DNA from: GCA-002722245 sp038154685
GTDB taxonomy: Bacteria > Bacteroidota > Bacteroidia > Flavobacteriales_C > GCA-002722245
Reading direction: 5' to 3'
Length of the DNA: 64,000 bases
Assembly (NCBI GenBank): GCA_038154685.1
Contig: JAYPYW010000003.1
Span: 41,128 to 105,127, forward strand
The first letter of the stretch is position 1. Each line of letters starts with the position of its first letter. A program made the translations under genes and the position numbers. Below are positions 9,323-16,646 of this stretch, piece after piece. The notes below the pieces were generated by a model. The model was not told where the DNA came from and did no database searches. It was given only the letters and a program-made list of their open reading frames with translations.

Positions 9323-9346
9323 TTTGCATTGAAGCGCCTAATTTTG
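9323..9346 (+). promoter_or_regulatory. Candidate promoter of the porP-gld region
   Basis: TAATTTTG at 9339-9346 is an exact TANNTTTG element. Possible -33 partners are TTTG at 9323-9326 (spacer too short) or TTG at 9313-9315 (spacer slightly long). The rest of the 236-base gap between glyS and porP is A/T-rich with nothing else I recognise. Confidence 0.5.
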
Positions 9347-9422
9347 TCGCCATAAAAAATTTGATTAGTTTTATGGGTTACTTAAGGTATATTGTCGGGT
9401 GAAAAAACGAAAAAATATTAAG

Positions 9423-10455
9423 ATGAAAAGGGTTTTATTAATAGCATCAGCAATGATTACAGCGTTTATGGGGAACGCTCAGCAGGATGCGCAATTTTCT
9501 CAAAACAGATTCATTAATAGTGCAATTAATCCTGGTGCAACTGGTATCAAGGGAATGCATTGTTTTGATTTAGTAGCTAGGGACCAGTGGTTTGGTTTTG
9601 AAGGAAGACCTCAAACCGGTTTACTGAATTACAACGGGACAGTGGCTGAAAATTTTGGGTTAGGAGGTGTTTTAGTATATGACGTACTAGGAGCTGAAAC
9701 AAACATAAATTTCAAAATAAACGGAGCTTATCATATTAACCTAGGAAGTAACGGTGCAAAGTTAGGGATTGGTGTTGATCTTGGTATGGTTCAAAAAAGT
9801 ATGTTCACAAATGTTGCTCCTACTGCCGTAGATGCAACAGATCCTATTGTTGGAAGTTTAGCTTCTGGTCAAAATGATATGGGGTTTGATTTAGGTTTTG
9901 GTTTATTCTACTACAGACCACAAAAATTATACTTCGGAGTTTCAGGTCAGAAGTTATTACCACAGCAATTAAGCTTAGGTACTGCAAATACTAAATTGAG
10001 ACAACATGCTTATATTACTGCTGGATATTTCCACCCAGTAACTGAGAACATTACATTAAAGCCTAACATGTTAATGAAGACGGATTTAACTTCTACGCAG
10101 GTAGACGTTAACTTAACTGCCGAATTTAATGATAAGATTTGGGCTGGAGCTTCTTACAGAGTACAGGNNNNNNNNNNGAGTACAGGATGCGATTGTTGCG
10201 AATGTTGGTTACAATGTTCCAATTAAGAAACCTAAAGCTGGACAAGCTCCATCTGTTGGTGATCATTTAAAGGTTGGTTTAGCTTACGATTTTACAACTC
10301 AAGGATTAAGAGAACCTGGTACATTTAGAAATGATGCAGGAGAAAATATTGATAATAATAGAAGTTTAGGGGCAGTTGAATTGTATCTAGGATACTGTTT
10401 TATTTTGCCTCCTCCGCCAGATTTCGATATTTATGTAGATCCATTGTTCCTGTAA
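9423..10455 (+). CDS. PorP/SprF family type IX secretion outer-membrane protein
   Basis: PorP/SprF proteins are outer-membrane barrels of the type IX system; in known systems they help anchor or export adhesins and interact with the PorK/N ring. Visible here: a signal peptide (MKRVLLIASAMITAFMGNAQ), the family hallmark QDAQFSQNRFINSAINPGATG, and then repeated beta strands with GVDLGM, FDLGFGLFYY and a C-terminal LPPPPDFDIYVDPLFL. The start is set to ATG 9423; an upstream GTG at 9399 is in frame but lies before the signal peptide. A 10-N run at 10168-10177 interrupts it, but both flanks carry GAGTACAGG. Merging them restores SYRVQDAIVANVGYN without a frame change. It precedes gldK, as in other Bacteroidota. 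Confidence 0.9.
10168..10177. other. 10-base N gap (contig join) in the porP/sprF gene
   Basis: The nine bases before the gap (10159-10167) and the nine after it (10178-10186) are identical, GAGTACAGG. The gap is therefore probably negative in size: two contigs overlapping by nine bases. Confidence 0.95.
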
Positions 10456-10585
10456 AAAGGGCATTGAAACTATTTATTTTTTCTGGCGTTTATTTGTGTG
10501 TGTTAGTGTGTGTTGCGATAGGTGAAGTTGATTTTTTAGAAAAAATGTTTTAATTTTCCGCTCTGCGGATTTAAACTCGTGTAGT

Positions 10586-11935
10586 ATGAAAAAGTTGCTT
10601 TTAGGTTGTGTAGTATTGATTGCTGCGTTCTTAACCGGTTGTAAACCAGGGGCGAACGGTGAATTAGTTGGTACGTTTAGAGAGCCATTTTTCCAAGAAG
10701 ATCCATTTGGAATGTTATTTATTCCATTAGGTTCTTTCCATATGGGACCAAGTGATCAGGAGATTACTTTTGCGCTTACAGCTCAGAAAAAAGTTGTTTC
10801 GGTTCAATCTTTTTACATGGATGAAACGGAAATTACTAATGATGAATATCGTCAATTCGTTTATCACGTTCGTGATTCTTTAGCATTATCCTTACTAGGA
10901 GAGGAAGAACCAGATAAGTTCTTTGTAGATGAAGGCGAGTATGCTCAAAGATTAAACTGGAGAAGAGTTCCATGGGAAAACGACGACTATGTTGAAGTTT
11001 TAGGAAACTTATTCTATGGTGAGAACGACGAAAGATTCTATAAGAGAAAGCAGTTAGATGCAAGAAAATTCAACTACGAGTATTGGTGGATTGATTTCAA
11101 AACTGCATCTCAAAAAGCAAAAAGATTTAGCCATCCAAATATTAAAGAAGCTTCTGCTTCTTCTGAATCATGGAAATACGGTGATGGAATTACAGATAGA
11201 TCTGAGTTCATCAAAAGAGAAGTTATTAATATTTACCCTGATACTTTAGCATGGGTACATGACTTTACTTACTCTTGGAATGAACCAATGACGCAAATGT
11301 ATTTCTGGCACCCAGTTTATGATCACTACCCAGTTGTAGGTGTGTCTTGGAAACAAGCAACTGCGTTTTGTATCTGGAGAACTCACTTAATGAATGATTT
11401 CAGAAGAGACAGAGGGAAAATTATTGTTAATGATTTCCGTTTACCAACAGAGGCTGAGTGGGAATACGCTTCAAGAGGTAACTTTGATCAGTCACCATAT
11501 CCTTGGGGAGGTCCTTACATTCGTAACAGAAGAGGTTGTTTCTTAGGTAACTTTAAGCCTTTAAGAGGTAACTACGTTGATGATGGTGGTATGCACACTA
11601 TTGTAGTAGCACACTACTGGCCAAATGGATTTGGATTATATGATATGGCTGGAAACGTGTCTGAGTGGACAGCAAACTCTTTTGAAGAGGCTGCTTACAA
11701 CTTCGCTCATGATTACAACATGGATTACAGATACCAAGCTAATGATGCTGATCCACCAGTGTTAAAAAGAAAAACAATTCGTGGAGGTTCTTGGAAGGAT
11801 ATAGGTTACTATATGCAAACAGGAGCTAGAACATACGAATATCAAGATACTTCTAAGTGTTATGTAGGATACAGATGTGTTGAAACCTACTTAGGACGTA
11901 AGAAAGGAGATACAAGAGATTCTCAGGTGTACTAA
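10586..11935 (+). CDS. gldK: Type IX secretion / gliding lipoprotein GldK
   Basis: GldK (PorK) is an outer-membrane lipoprotein that forms the periplasmic ring with GldN. The 449 residues start with a lipoprotein signal peptide (MKKLLLGCVVLIAAFLTGC). They then show the formylglycine-generating-enzyme-like (SUMF1) fold: GSFHMGPSDQE, FYMDETEITNDEYRQFV, YPVVGVSWKQATAFC, FRLPTEAEWEYASRG, GLYDMAGNVSEWT and the C-terminal IRGGSWKD and YVGYRCVE. GldK keeps this fold in a structural role. The position immediately upstream of gldL, gldM and gldN distinguishes it from GldJ. A weak promoter candidate (TTG 10528-10530, TAATTTTC 10551-10558) and a small TCCGC/GCGGA leader hairpin precede it. The mature lipid-anchored protein starts at Cys19. 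Confidence 0.95.
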   Translation: MKKLLLGCVVLIAAFLTGCKPGANGELVGTFREPFFQEDPFGMLFIPLGSFHMGPSDQEITFALTAQKKVVSVQSFYMDETEITNDEYRQFVYHVRDSLALSLLGEEEPDKFFVDEGEYAQRLNWRRVPWENDDYVEVLGNLFYGENDERFYKRKQLDARKFNYEYWWIDFKTASQKAKRFSHPNIKEASASSESWKYGDGITDRSEFIKREVINIYPDTLAWVHDFTYSWNEPMTQMYFWHPVYDHYPVVGVSWKQATAFCIWRTHLMNDFRRDRGKIIVNDFRLPTEAEWEYASRGNFDQSPYPWGGPYIRNRRGCFLGNFKPLRGNYVDDGGMHTIVVAHYWPNGFGLYDMAGNVSEWTANSFEEAAYNFAHDYNMDYRYQANDADPPVLKRKTIRGGSWKDIGYYMQTGARTYEYQDTSKCYVGYRCVETYLGRKKGDTRDSQVY

Positions 11936-12060
11936 TCATAGACCTTTTCTCTTTTTACATTCTTGCTTATATAGTCTAAAACACTTATCTTAACAAGACT
12001 TATTATTTAAGTACACTATAGTTTAATCATTTTTGTTAATTTTTTTAAATCAGTTTAGTT

Positions 12061-12912
12061 ATGTCAGGTAGTTACAAAAAGAAGAAGATTATGAATATGG
12101 TTACCGGTTTCGGTGCCGCGATCGTAATCATTGGAGCGATGTTTAAAATTCAGCACTGGCCAGGTGCAACAATCGCACTTATCGGAGGACTTTCGGTAGA
12201 AGCAATCTTATTCATCATGGGTGCATTCGAAGCTCCACATATGGAAGTAGATTGGTCATTAGTATATCCAGAATTAGCAATTTCTCACGATGATGAGCAC
12301 GGTGATGAGTTAGACGCTCATGACGAAGAAGGAGGTGCTTCTCACTCTACTGCAGTTGCTGCTTCAAACGGAAACGGTGATGCTGTTTCACAAAAATTAG
12401 ATCAAATGTTGATGGATGCAAACATCGGTGGAGATTTAATTGAGTCTTTAGGAGAAGGATTAAGAAACTTTGGAGAAACTGCTCAAAGCTTAAACTCAGT
12501 TGGTACTGCTAGTCAGGCTACTGAAGTTTTAGTTACGTCTTTAGAAAGCGCTTCTCAAAACGTTGATAAAATGTCAGATGCATACCAAAAGGCTTCTGAG
12601 TCATTAGCAGGAATTACTGATCTTAAAGGAGAAGGTACTTCTTACGCTGAGCAATTAGTTGCAATGACTAAGAATCTAGGTGAATTAAATACTGTATACG
12701 AACAGCAAATTGAAGCTAACAACGGTTCAATGAAGTTATCTTCTGATATCCAACAAAATATCAATGAGTTATTAGTTAACTTATCTGATTCTGTTGAGGA
12801 TACTAAGAGATACAAAACTGAATTTGCTGCATTAGGTGAAAACTTATCTAAGTTGAACACTGTTTACGGTAACATGTTATCAGCTATGACAATCACAGGA
12901 GGTCAAGCATAA
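12061..12912 (+). CDS. gldL: Type IX secretion / gliding motor protein GldL
   Basis: GldL is the inner-membrane stator-like partner of GldM; in known systems a pentamer of GldL around a GldM dimer uses the proton gradient. The first 60 residues carry two transmembrane helices with the family signature FGAAIVIIGAMFKIQHWPGA and a second helix holding the buried Glu in LSVEAILFIMG. The remainder is a cytoplasmic, Ser/Glu/Asn-rich coiled-coil-like region (about residues 105-275). At 283 residues it is longer than the 215 usual in Flavobacterium, because of a DDEHGDELDAHDEEGG linker and a longer coiled coil. It follows gldK by 125 bases and precedes gldM by 44. Confidence 0.95.
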   Translation: MSGSYKKKKIMNMVTGFGAAIVIIGAMFKIQHWPGATIALIGGLSVEAILFIMGAFEAPHMEVDWSLVYPELAISHDDEHGDELDAHDEEGGASHSTAVAASNGNGDAVSQKLDQMLMDANIGGDLIESLGEGLRNFGETAQSLNSVGTASQATEVLVTSLESASQNVDKMSDAYQKASESLAGITDLKGEGTSYAEQLVAMTKNLGELNTVYEQQIEANNGSMKLSSDIQQNINELLVNLSDSVEDTKRYKTEFAALGENLSKLNTVYGNMLSAMTITGGQA

Positions 12913-12956
12913 TCAATCAATCGTTAAATTAATTTTTAATCTAAAATTTTAAAATT

Positions 12957-14639
12957 ATGGGTGGAGGAAAACAGACCCCACGGCAGGCGATGATTGGTAT
13001 GATGTACCTTGTACTTCTTGCTATGCTTGCTATGAACGCGTCGAAAGACTTATTAAATGCGTTCGTATTCCTTGACGATGGTATCAAGGAAACAGTAAAG
13101 AGTTTCGATCAAGCGAACTCTGCATTCTATACTACAATTGATAAAGCTGCTGCTGGTTCTGCATCTTATAAGCCTGTTCAAGAACAAGCTAACAAGATCA
13201 AAGCTAAGGCGGCGGAAGTTTTTAGAATCATGGAAGATGATAAGATTGCTTTATTCACTGAAGGAGCATTCAAATCAGCAGATGATACTACAAACGCAGC
13301 TTATAAAGATTTCTTTAACGAACAAGGAATACCTTTGAACAAGGCCAACCAAGATATTGGTGGTGGATACTACGTTCCAGGAGGAGCTCCAAGTCAGGAG
13401 GCTATCGATTTAAAGACAGCTGTTGATGAGTTCAGAGATCTTGTGATTGATGTATTAAATAACGACGGTGATTCAGATAATGATTTCTTAGTTAAGAAAT
13501 ATCAAGACTTATTTGATACTGAGCCAGGAGTAAACCCTTTGGAACCTACTGGTCCTAAAGTAACTTGGGCATCAAAATTAGCAGAACATATTCCATTAGC
13601 TGCGGTAACTGCAAACTTAACTTTATGGCAATCTTATATTAAGAATGCTGAAGCTGACGTTGTAGGTTCTATTGCTTCTAAGATGGATGGATCTGGTATG
13701 GTTGTTGACCAATCGAAAGGTGTGGTTCAATTTGATAACGGTTACGTTCTAAAAGATGATACTGTAAAAGCTTCTATGTTCTTAGCTGCATATAACAGTA
13801 AGGCTACTCCAAAAATTTATATAGGAGTTGTTGATACATCTAAATTTAACGGAGATCAGTACAAAGTTGGTCCTGGTATTGCTGCAAAGCCACCAATGAT
13901 CGGTCAGTACTCTACATTAAAAGATATCAGAAATGGTGCTGGTAAATGGTCTGGAATGGCTACTGAAGTTGGAGCTCAAACTGTAACAGGTGTTATTGAG
14001 AACAAAACTTCTAAAGGTACATTCTTTACTAAGTTTAAGTCCAGCTATATGGTTGCTGAGCCGTCAGCTACTGTCGCAGCGACTAAAATGTCAGTATTTT
14101 ATGTAGGAGTTAAAAACCCAGTATCTGTATCTGCACCAGGAGTTGCAATTTCTGATATTGAAATTTCAGCGCCAGGTTTAGCATTTAAACCAGGGAAAAA
14201 AGCTGGTACTTATGAGGTTACTCCAAGAAAAGCTACAAACAAGAAAGGGGTTGATGTTGTTGTAAAAAACAAAAACTCTGGAGCTGTTTTAGGAAAAGCT
14301 AACTTTAGAGTTAAGCGTCTTCCAGATCCATCTGCTTCGGTATTAGGGTCTAAGGAAGGTTTAATTGCTGCTGGTAAATTAAGAGCAGCATCTAGAGTTG
14401 ATGCTAAAATGGAAAATTTCGATTTTGACTTGAGTGTTAAGGTTAAAGAATTTACATTAACTGTAAAGGCTGGATCTGACCTTATGTCTTTCAAATCGAA
14501 AAACAATAAAATGACTGCTCAAATGAAAAACGTTCTTAAGAAGGTTAAGAGAGGGCAGAGAGTTTATTTTGAAGATATTAAAGTGAACATGCCTGGTGGG
14601 GCAAGAAAAGTTCCTTCATTAATCTTCAAGGTTAAGTAA
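12957..14639 (+). CDS. gldM: Type IX secretion / gliding motor protein GldM
   Basis: GldM spans the inner membrane once and the periplasm, coupling the GldL motor to the GldK/GldN ring. The N-terminus has the family motif GGGKQTPRQAMIGMMYLVLL, with the single transmembrane helix at about residues 12-32. A helical domain D1 follows, then the beta-sandwich domains D2-D4 (visible as repeated strands, for example SVSAPGVAISDIEISAPG and the C-terminal PGGARKVPSLIFKVK). At 560 residues it is slightly longer than the usual 510-520. Codon use is strongly biased to TTA, GGA and GCT, as for highly expressed genes. Confidence 0.96.
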   Translation: MGGGKQTPRQAMIGMMYLVLLAMLAMNASKDLLNAFVFLDDGIKETVKSFDQANSAFYTTIDKAAAGSASYKPVQEQANKIKAKAAEVFRIMEDDKIALFTEGAFKSADDTTNAAYKDFFNEQGIPLNKANQDIGGGYYVPGGAPSQEAIDLKTAVDEFRDLVIDVLNNDGDSDNDFLVKKYQDLFDTEPGVNPLEPTGPKVTWASKLAEHIPLAAVTANLTLWQSYIKNAEADVVGSIASKMDGSGMVVDQSKGVVQFDNGYVLKDDTVKASMFLAAYNSKATPKIYIGVVDTSKFNGDQYKVGPGIAAKPPMIGQYSTLKDIRNGAGKWSGMATEVGAQTVTGVIENKTSKGTFFTKFKSSYMVAEPSATVAATKMSVFYVGVKNPVSVSAPGVAISDIEISAPGLAFKPGKKAGTYEVTPRKATNKKGVDVVVKNKNSGAVLGKANFRVKRLPDPSASVLGSKEGLIAAGKLRAASRVDAKMENFDFDLSVKVKEFTLTVKAGSDLMSFKSKNNKMTAQMKNVLKKVKRGQRVYFEDIKVNMPGGARKVPSLIFKVK

Positions 14640-14712
14640 AAACTTGAACAAAATATTATCCCTTCCGTAGACTATGTTTACGGAAGGGTTTAATAATTTA
14701 AATGTGTGTGTT

Positions 14713-15561
14713 ATGAAGTCTATTAAATTAGTTGCAGTTTTAATGATGTTGGGGATTTTTTCCTCAAACTTGTCTAATGCTCAGCAAGAAGTATTAGATG
14801 GTATCTATGTAAGAGAACATCACCCAGCAAAAAGAGTTATCCCTTACACTCCTTTAAGAGAGGCAGATGTAATGTGGCTTAAAAGAATCTGGCGTGTTAT
14901 GGATTTAAGAGAGAAGATTAACCACCCTCTTTATTATCCTACTGAAAAAATTATGGATCGTCAGAGTATGACTCAATTAATATATGAGTCGGTTATTAAT
15001 CCTGATGCTCCTGCTACAATTACTCCATACGATGTATTGGATGATGAGTTTACAGTTAGATTAACTGTTGCTGAAGTTGAGCAAAAAACAACTAAGGTTG
15101 ATACTGAATTTGTTGAAGATGAATTTGGAGATTTAAAACCTTTACCGATTAAAGAAGATTTCGCTCCTCACGCTGTTAAGCGTTATAGATTAAAAGAAGA
15201 GTGGTTCTTTGATAATCAAAAATCTGTACTTGAGCCAAGAATCATAGGAATGTGTCCTGTTCAGGAAAAGTTTGATGAGATGGGTGAGTACAAAGGGGAA
15301 ATGCCATTGTTTTGGATTTACTTCCCTGAAGCCAGAATAGCTTTCTCTACAGTTCCTGTATACAATCCACATAATGATGCGGAAAGAAGAACTTTAGAGG
15401 ATATCTTCTGGAAGCGTAAGTTTAGTTCATACATTATGAAAGAAACTAACGTTTACGACAGAAAGATTGATACTTACAAACAAGATTTAGATTTATTACT
15501 AGAGTCTAAAAGAATCGAACATATGATTTTCGAATTCGAACAAGATCTTTGGGAATATTAA
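14713..15561 (+). CDS. gldN: Type IX secretion / gliding ring protein GldN
   Basis: GldN (PorN) is the periplasmic partner of GldK in the type IX ring. Features: a signal peptide (MKSIKLVAVLMMLGIF, then SSNLSNAQ), followed by the family pattern VIPYTPLREADVMW, RIWRVMDLREKINHPLYYP, YDVLDDEFTVRL, RLKEEWFFDNQKSVLEPRI, EMPLFWIYFPEARI and the terminal RIEHMIFEFEQDLWEY. The start is set at ATG 14713, where the signal peptide begins; an in-frame ATG at 14674 would add 13 residues with no signal character. The stop is directly followed by an exceptionally long terminator hairpin, so the gld operon ends here. Confidence 0.95.
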   Translation: MKSIKLVAVLMMLGIFSSNLSNAQQEVLDGIYVREHHPAKRVIPYTPLREADVMWLKRIWRVMDLREKINHPLYYPTEKIMDRQSMTQLIYESVINPDAPATITPYDVLDDEFTVRLTVAEVEQKTTKVDTEFVEDEFGDLKPLPIKEDFAPHAVKRYRLKEEWFFDNQKSVLEPRIIGMCPVQEKFDEMGEYKGEMPLFWIYFPEARIAFSTVPVYNPHNDAERRTLEDIFWKRKFSSYIMKETNVYDRKIDTYKQDLDLLLESKRIEHMIFEFEQDLWEY

Positions 15562-15621
15562 GATATTAACACCAATAAAAAAGCCTCGCATTTGCGGGGC
15601 TTTTTTATTGGTGTTAATATC
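15562..15621 (+). terminator. 28-bp near-perfect hairpin terminator after gldN
   Basis: Starting one base after the gldN stop, 28 bases pair with 28 bases across an ATTT loop, with a single T-G wobble at 15585/15597. The core is AAGCCTCGC..GCGGGGCTTTTTT. It is far longer than the other terminators in the window (7-13 bp) and would also work on the minus strand. Confidence 0.9.
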
Positions 15622-15650
15622 AGGAGTCAGAATAGAGAATGGAGAAGTCA
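15622..15650. repeat. Purine-rich heptad-like repeat, left of gldO
   Basis: The segment AGAATAGAGAATGGAGAA at 15629-15646 is flanked by AGTCAG units. A 17/18 match lies at 16623-16640 on the other side of gldO. The remaining gap to gldO also holds a GATGTC-TTC-GACATC hairpin at 15696-15710. Confidence 0.6.
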
Positions 15651-15764
15651 GTTTTAAATAATTGAAAACTTTGTTTTCTATTATTTTTAATTGACGATGT
15701 CTTCGACATCTTACTGAAACTGTTACTTTTTCGTGTTCGGTAGTTATTAGGATAAATAGTTGCC

Positions 15765-16613
15765 ATGAAAAAGTTCCTTCTTTCCCTTATTCTGCTATCA
15801 GTTTTTGAGTTATCTGCTCAGTATTGTCACCCTCAGGGACCTTCGGTTTTGGATGGTAGTTATCTTGAGCATCATGGTGAACAAAGGATAATTCCTTATC
15901 CGCCTTTGAGAGAGGCTGACGTTATGTGGAATAAGCGTATTTGGAGGATTATGGATTTAAGGGAAAAGATTAATCACCCTCTTTATTTTCCTGTTGACCC
16001 TATTGCGCGTAGAACAAGCTTTATGCAAATGATTATGGACAGGTTAACATGTGATGCTGCAGAGTATGAGCTTACTGCTTATGATGTTTTGGATGATGAG
16101 TTCTCTGTTCGATTAACCAAAAAAGAGGTAATTGAAAAGTCTTTCTCTACTGAAGAGATTGTTTTTGAAAATGATATGGGGGATTTGGAGACTCAAACAA
16201 TTAAAAATGATTTCGATTTTGCTGCCGTAAAAAGGATCAGATTAAAAGAAGAATGGTTTTTTGATAATCAAATGTCGGTTTTAAATGTTCGTATAATCGG
16301 TTTATGTCCTGTTGTTGAGGCTTTCGATGAAATGGGTGAGTATAAGGGAGAAAAACCGCTTGTTTGGCTCTATTTCCCTGAATTAAGGGTGCCAATGAGT
16401 ACAACTAAAATGTTTAACCCAAGAAATCCTGCTTCTACAATTACATTTGATCATCTGTTTATGAAACGAAGATTCTCTTCTTACATATACAAAGAGAATA
16501 ATGTGTTTGATAGGAATTTTGCAAGCTACAAGCAGGATATTGATATCTTGTTAGAATCAAAGAGAGTCGAGGAGGAGATCTTTAAGTTTGAGCAGGATTT
16601 GTGGGAGTATTAA
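15765..16613 (+). CDS. gldO: GldN paralog (GldO)
   Basis: A 282-residue second copy of GldN with its own signal peptide (MKKFLLSLILLSVFELSAQ). It repeats nearly every GldN signature: IIPYPPLREADVMW, RIWRIMDLREKINHPLYFP, YDVLDDEFSVRL, RLKEEWFFDNQMSVLNVRI, EKPLVWLYFPELRV and the terminal EEEIFKFEQDLWEY. Flavobacterium johnsoniae also has tandem, partly redundant gldN and gldO. Here gldO is cut off from the gld operon by the strong hairpin, so it must have its own promoter or depend on readthrough. Its codon use (more TTG, GTT, AAG and GGG) is less biased than gldN, suggesting lower expression. Cys21 is present near the mature N-terminus, unlike GldN. Confidence 0.92.
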   Translation: MKKFLLSLILLSVFELSAQYCHPQGPSVLDGSYLEHHGEQRIIPYPPLREADVMWNKRIWRIMDLREKINHPLYFPVDPIARRTSFMQMIMDRLTCDAAEYELTAYDVLDDEFSVRLTKKEVIEKSFSTEEIVFENDMGDLETQTIKNDFDFAAVKRIRLKEEWFFDNQMSVLNVRIIGLCPVVEAFDEMGEYKGEKPLVWLYFPELRVPMSTTKMFNPRNPASTITFDHLFMKRRFSSYIYKENNVFDRNFASYKQDIDILLESKRVEEEIFKFEQDLWEY

Positions 16614-16646
16614 TGAGTTGAGAGAATAGAGTATGGAGAATAGGGA
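16614..16646. repeat. Purine-rich heptad-like repeat, right of gldO
   Basis: AGAATAGAGTATGGAGAA at 16623-16640 differs at one position from the copy left of gldO. It fills almost all of the gap between the converging gldO and dnaE-like genes. Confidence 0.6.

Noticed and set aside
15696..15710. GATGTC-TTC-GACATC hairpin upstream of gldO as a specific operator
   Set aside because: A stable small hairpin, but a single copy with no promoter context, so no function is claimed.
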